From Paracoccus alkanivorans (lineage in GTDB: Bacteria > Pseudomonadota > Alphaproteobacteria > Rhodobacterales > Rhodobacteraceae), in the NCBI RefSeq assembly GCF_003697785.1, contig NZ_QOKZ01000009.1, positions 89,636 through 153,635 on the forward strand: 64,000 nt of DNA. Direction: 5' to 3'. The number at the start of each line of letters is the position of its first letter. Position 1 is the stretch's first letter. Under the pieces are notes generated by a model that was not told where the DNA came from, made no database searches, and saw nothing but the letters and a program-made list of their open reading frames with translations. Made by a program: the position numbers and the translations under genes. Below, one piece after another: positions 63,234 through 64,000 of the stretch.

Positions 63234-63326
63234 GAACAGGCATGTTCCCGGTTTGTGCAGAGAATCCGGGTTCACGCAGGTTCATCGAACCCAAAAGCAC
63301 TCCCCTAGTTTGCGGGAGGGGCGAGC

Positions 63327-63841
63327 ATGACCGATCTGCCCGTTCTGTTCGTCGCCGGACTCGGGCGCTGCGGCACCACGATGGCGATGACCATGCTGGA
63401 TGCCGGGGGGGGCCGATAACCGGTCCGCGACTATCCTATGAGCTGCCCGAACGGTGGCCCCTTATGCGACCAGATTCGGATTGGATCGCGGCGCAGGGTG
63501 GAAACGCAGTGAAATGGATTGACCCCACACGGTTCTGCGCCGTCACCTTCATCGCTCATCGCATGAACATCGGCCAGATGGAGGTAGCATAATGGTTGTG
63601 GGATGACCATTGGAAAGCGGTCCCGTCATTTCTGCGCCGTAGGAGGTCGAAGCTGTTGCGCCGATATCGCCATTCTTTCGGTGACACTCCGTTCTGGGAT
63701 TACCCGGCAGGCTCTCCAAACCGGATCGAAGCCGCGCGCCCGGACAGGATGCTGCGGCAAGTAACCTATTTGGCGCGCTCCCCAGTTGGCGCCGTCAAGG
63801 CGTTGAAGTTTCCGTGCCGCCACGCCAATACCAGCCCATGA
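63327..63841 (+). pseudogene. Sulfotransferase-like P-loop protein, disrupted at a poly-G tract
   Basis: Starts MTDLPVLFVAGLGRCGTTMAMTMLDAGG; RCGTT is the PAPS-binding P-loop of sulfotransferases. A run of eight G (63405-63412) throws the frame into a stop at 63417. One more G would join it to PITGPRLSYELPERWPLMRPDSDWIAAQGGNAVKWIDP, read to a stop at 63590; that same frame is open again to 63841 (DDHWKAVPSFLRRRR). GGGAGGGGC precedes the ATG. So at least one frameshift and one stop disrupt it, unless the G run varies in the population. Confidence 0.7.
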
Positions 63842-63855
63842 AAACGACCCAAGAC

Positions 63856-64000
63856 GGGCTTTGTTGCGCAAAGGGTTGACGGGATTCATCTTGTGAATCC
63901 AGCGTGATATCTTTGGGCATGAGCAGCTGGACCCCGACGAAATACAAGACCACGAACTGGTCGTTCTATAATTCCGCCCCGAAGCGCCGTGGCTCGCTGA
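63856..64000 (+). mobile_element. IS5-type element, left end (continues beyond window)
   Basis: Starts GGGCTTTGTTGCGCAAAGG, followed by a hairpin GGATTCATCTTGTGAATCC, as in the element at 19255. The rest is outside the window. Confidence 0.75.
63919..64000 (+). CDS. IS5-family transposase (N-terminal part)
   Basis: MSSWTPTKYKTTNWSFYNSAPKRRGSL is visible, 27 codons, cut by the window end. It matches the pattern RTTNWSSYNASLRKRGSL of the broken transposase at 19320, so both belong to one IS5 subgroup but are distinct elements. Confidence 0.8.
   Translation, partial: MSSWTPTKYKTTNWSFYNSAPKRRGSL

Larger units (their letters stand above)
62661..63326. other. Intergenic stretch with small candidate gene and tRNA fragment
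   Basis: Besides the possible 54-residue peptide (62819-62983), the tRNA-Thr fragment and the terminator, I see no gene. A frame at 63139 that begins RERIELSTSPLP is only the antisense of the tRNA fragment. Confidence 0.5.

Noticed and set aside
63139..63330. Plus-strand frame starting RERIELSTSPLP
   Set aside because: Antisense of the tRNA-Thr fragment, another well-known false protein.
63596..63841. Separate 81-residue protein
   Set aside because: It is in the same frame as the second half of the disrupted sulfotransferase-like gene and lacks its own start signals.

Overview
The window reads as a chromosomal segment of a GC-rich alphaproteobacterium of the Rhodobacteraceae, most likely Paracoccus or a close relative. 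The evidence is the cho/bet choline genes, an lpxK-waaA-DUF4170 block, tRNA genes typical of the group, many TTT/TRAP/ABC substrate-binding transport systems, and tightly packed genes with ATGA stop-start overlaps. No database search was possible, so the genus is an inference.

Layout. 1-7137: choline uptake (choX, a periplasmic alpha/beta hydrolase, choW, choV, leftward) diverges from betI-betB-betA, which turns choline into glycine betaine; a palindrome between them is a likely BetI operator. 7166-11974: patatin-like lipase, EF-hand protein, GNAT enzyme, prfB and an N-formylglutamate amidohydrolase-like gene. 12135-21398: tRNA-Val(GAC) carries a 9.2-kb integrated island bounded by 20-bp direct repeats. 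It holds a frameshifted tyrosine integrase, a protein with polymerase-palm-like motifs, a serine recombinase with a repeat cluster, a small lipoprotein candidate, a large RTX/Hint protein, and an IS3-type element nested in an IS5-type remnant. 21478: rpmJ resumes the core chromosome.

21693-31458: a leftward tctC-tctB-tctA-ltnD-otnK operon (uptake and breakdown of a four-carbon sugar acid) diverges from a CUT1-type sugar/polyol ABC transporter. 31510-37252: ferric-ion binding protein, Uup-type ABCF ATPase, rplU-rpmA, a GNAT enzyme and a luciferase-like flavin oxidoreductase. 37249-43657: a TRAP transporter diverges from thiolase, acyl-CoA synthetase and a PPC-like gene, which suggests uptake and CoA-dependent breakdown of an unknown carboxylate. 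43878-49176: lipid A/Kdo genes, a polytopic membrane protein, a phosphoglycerate-mutase-like phosphatase and tRNA-Val(UAC).

49177-51459 looks like a decayed insertion at tRNA-Val(UAC): an IS200-like relic and trkH, closed by a degenerate copy of the tRNA 3' end. 51757-55771 holds an MFS transporter, a small secreted protein, an AraC regulator and an EamA exporter, followed by a TonB-receptor relic. 56229-58977 is a translationally coupled operon of CHAD protein, ParA-type ATPase and CYTH phosphatase. I consider it the best candidate for an undescribed system, possibly for positioning or segregating polyphosphate. The last 5 kb holds small secreted and hypothetical proteins, a short-chain dehydrogenase with a twin-arginine-like leader, a LysR regulator, a tRNA-Thr 3' fragment, a broken sulfotransferase-like gene and the start of a second IS5-type element.
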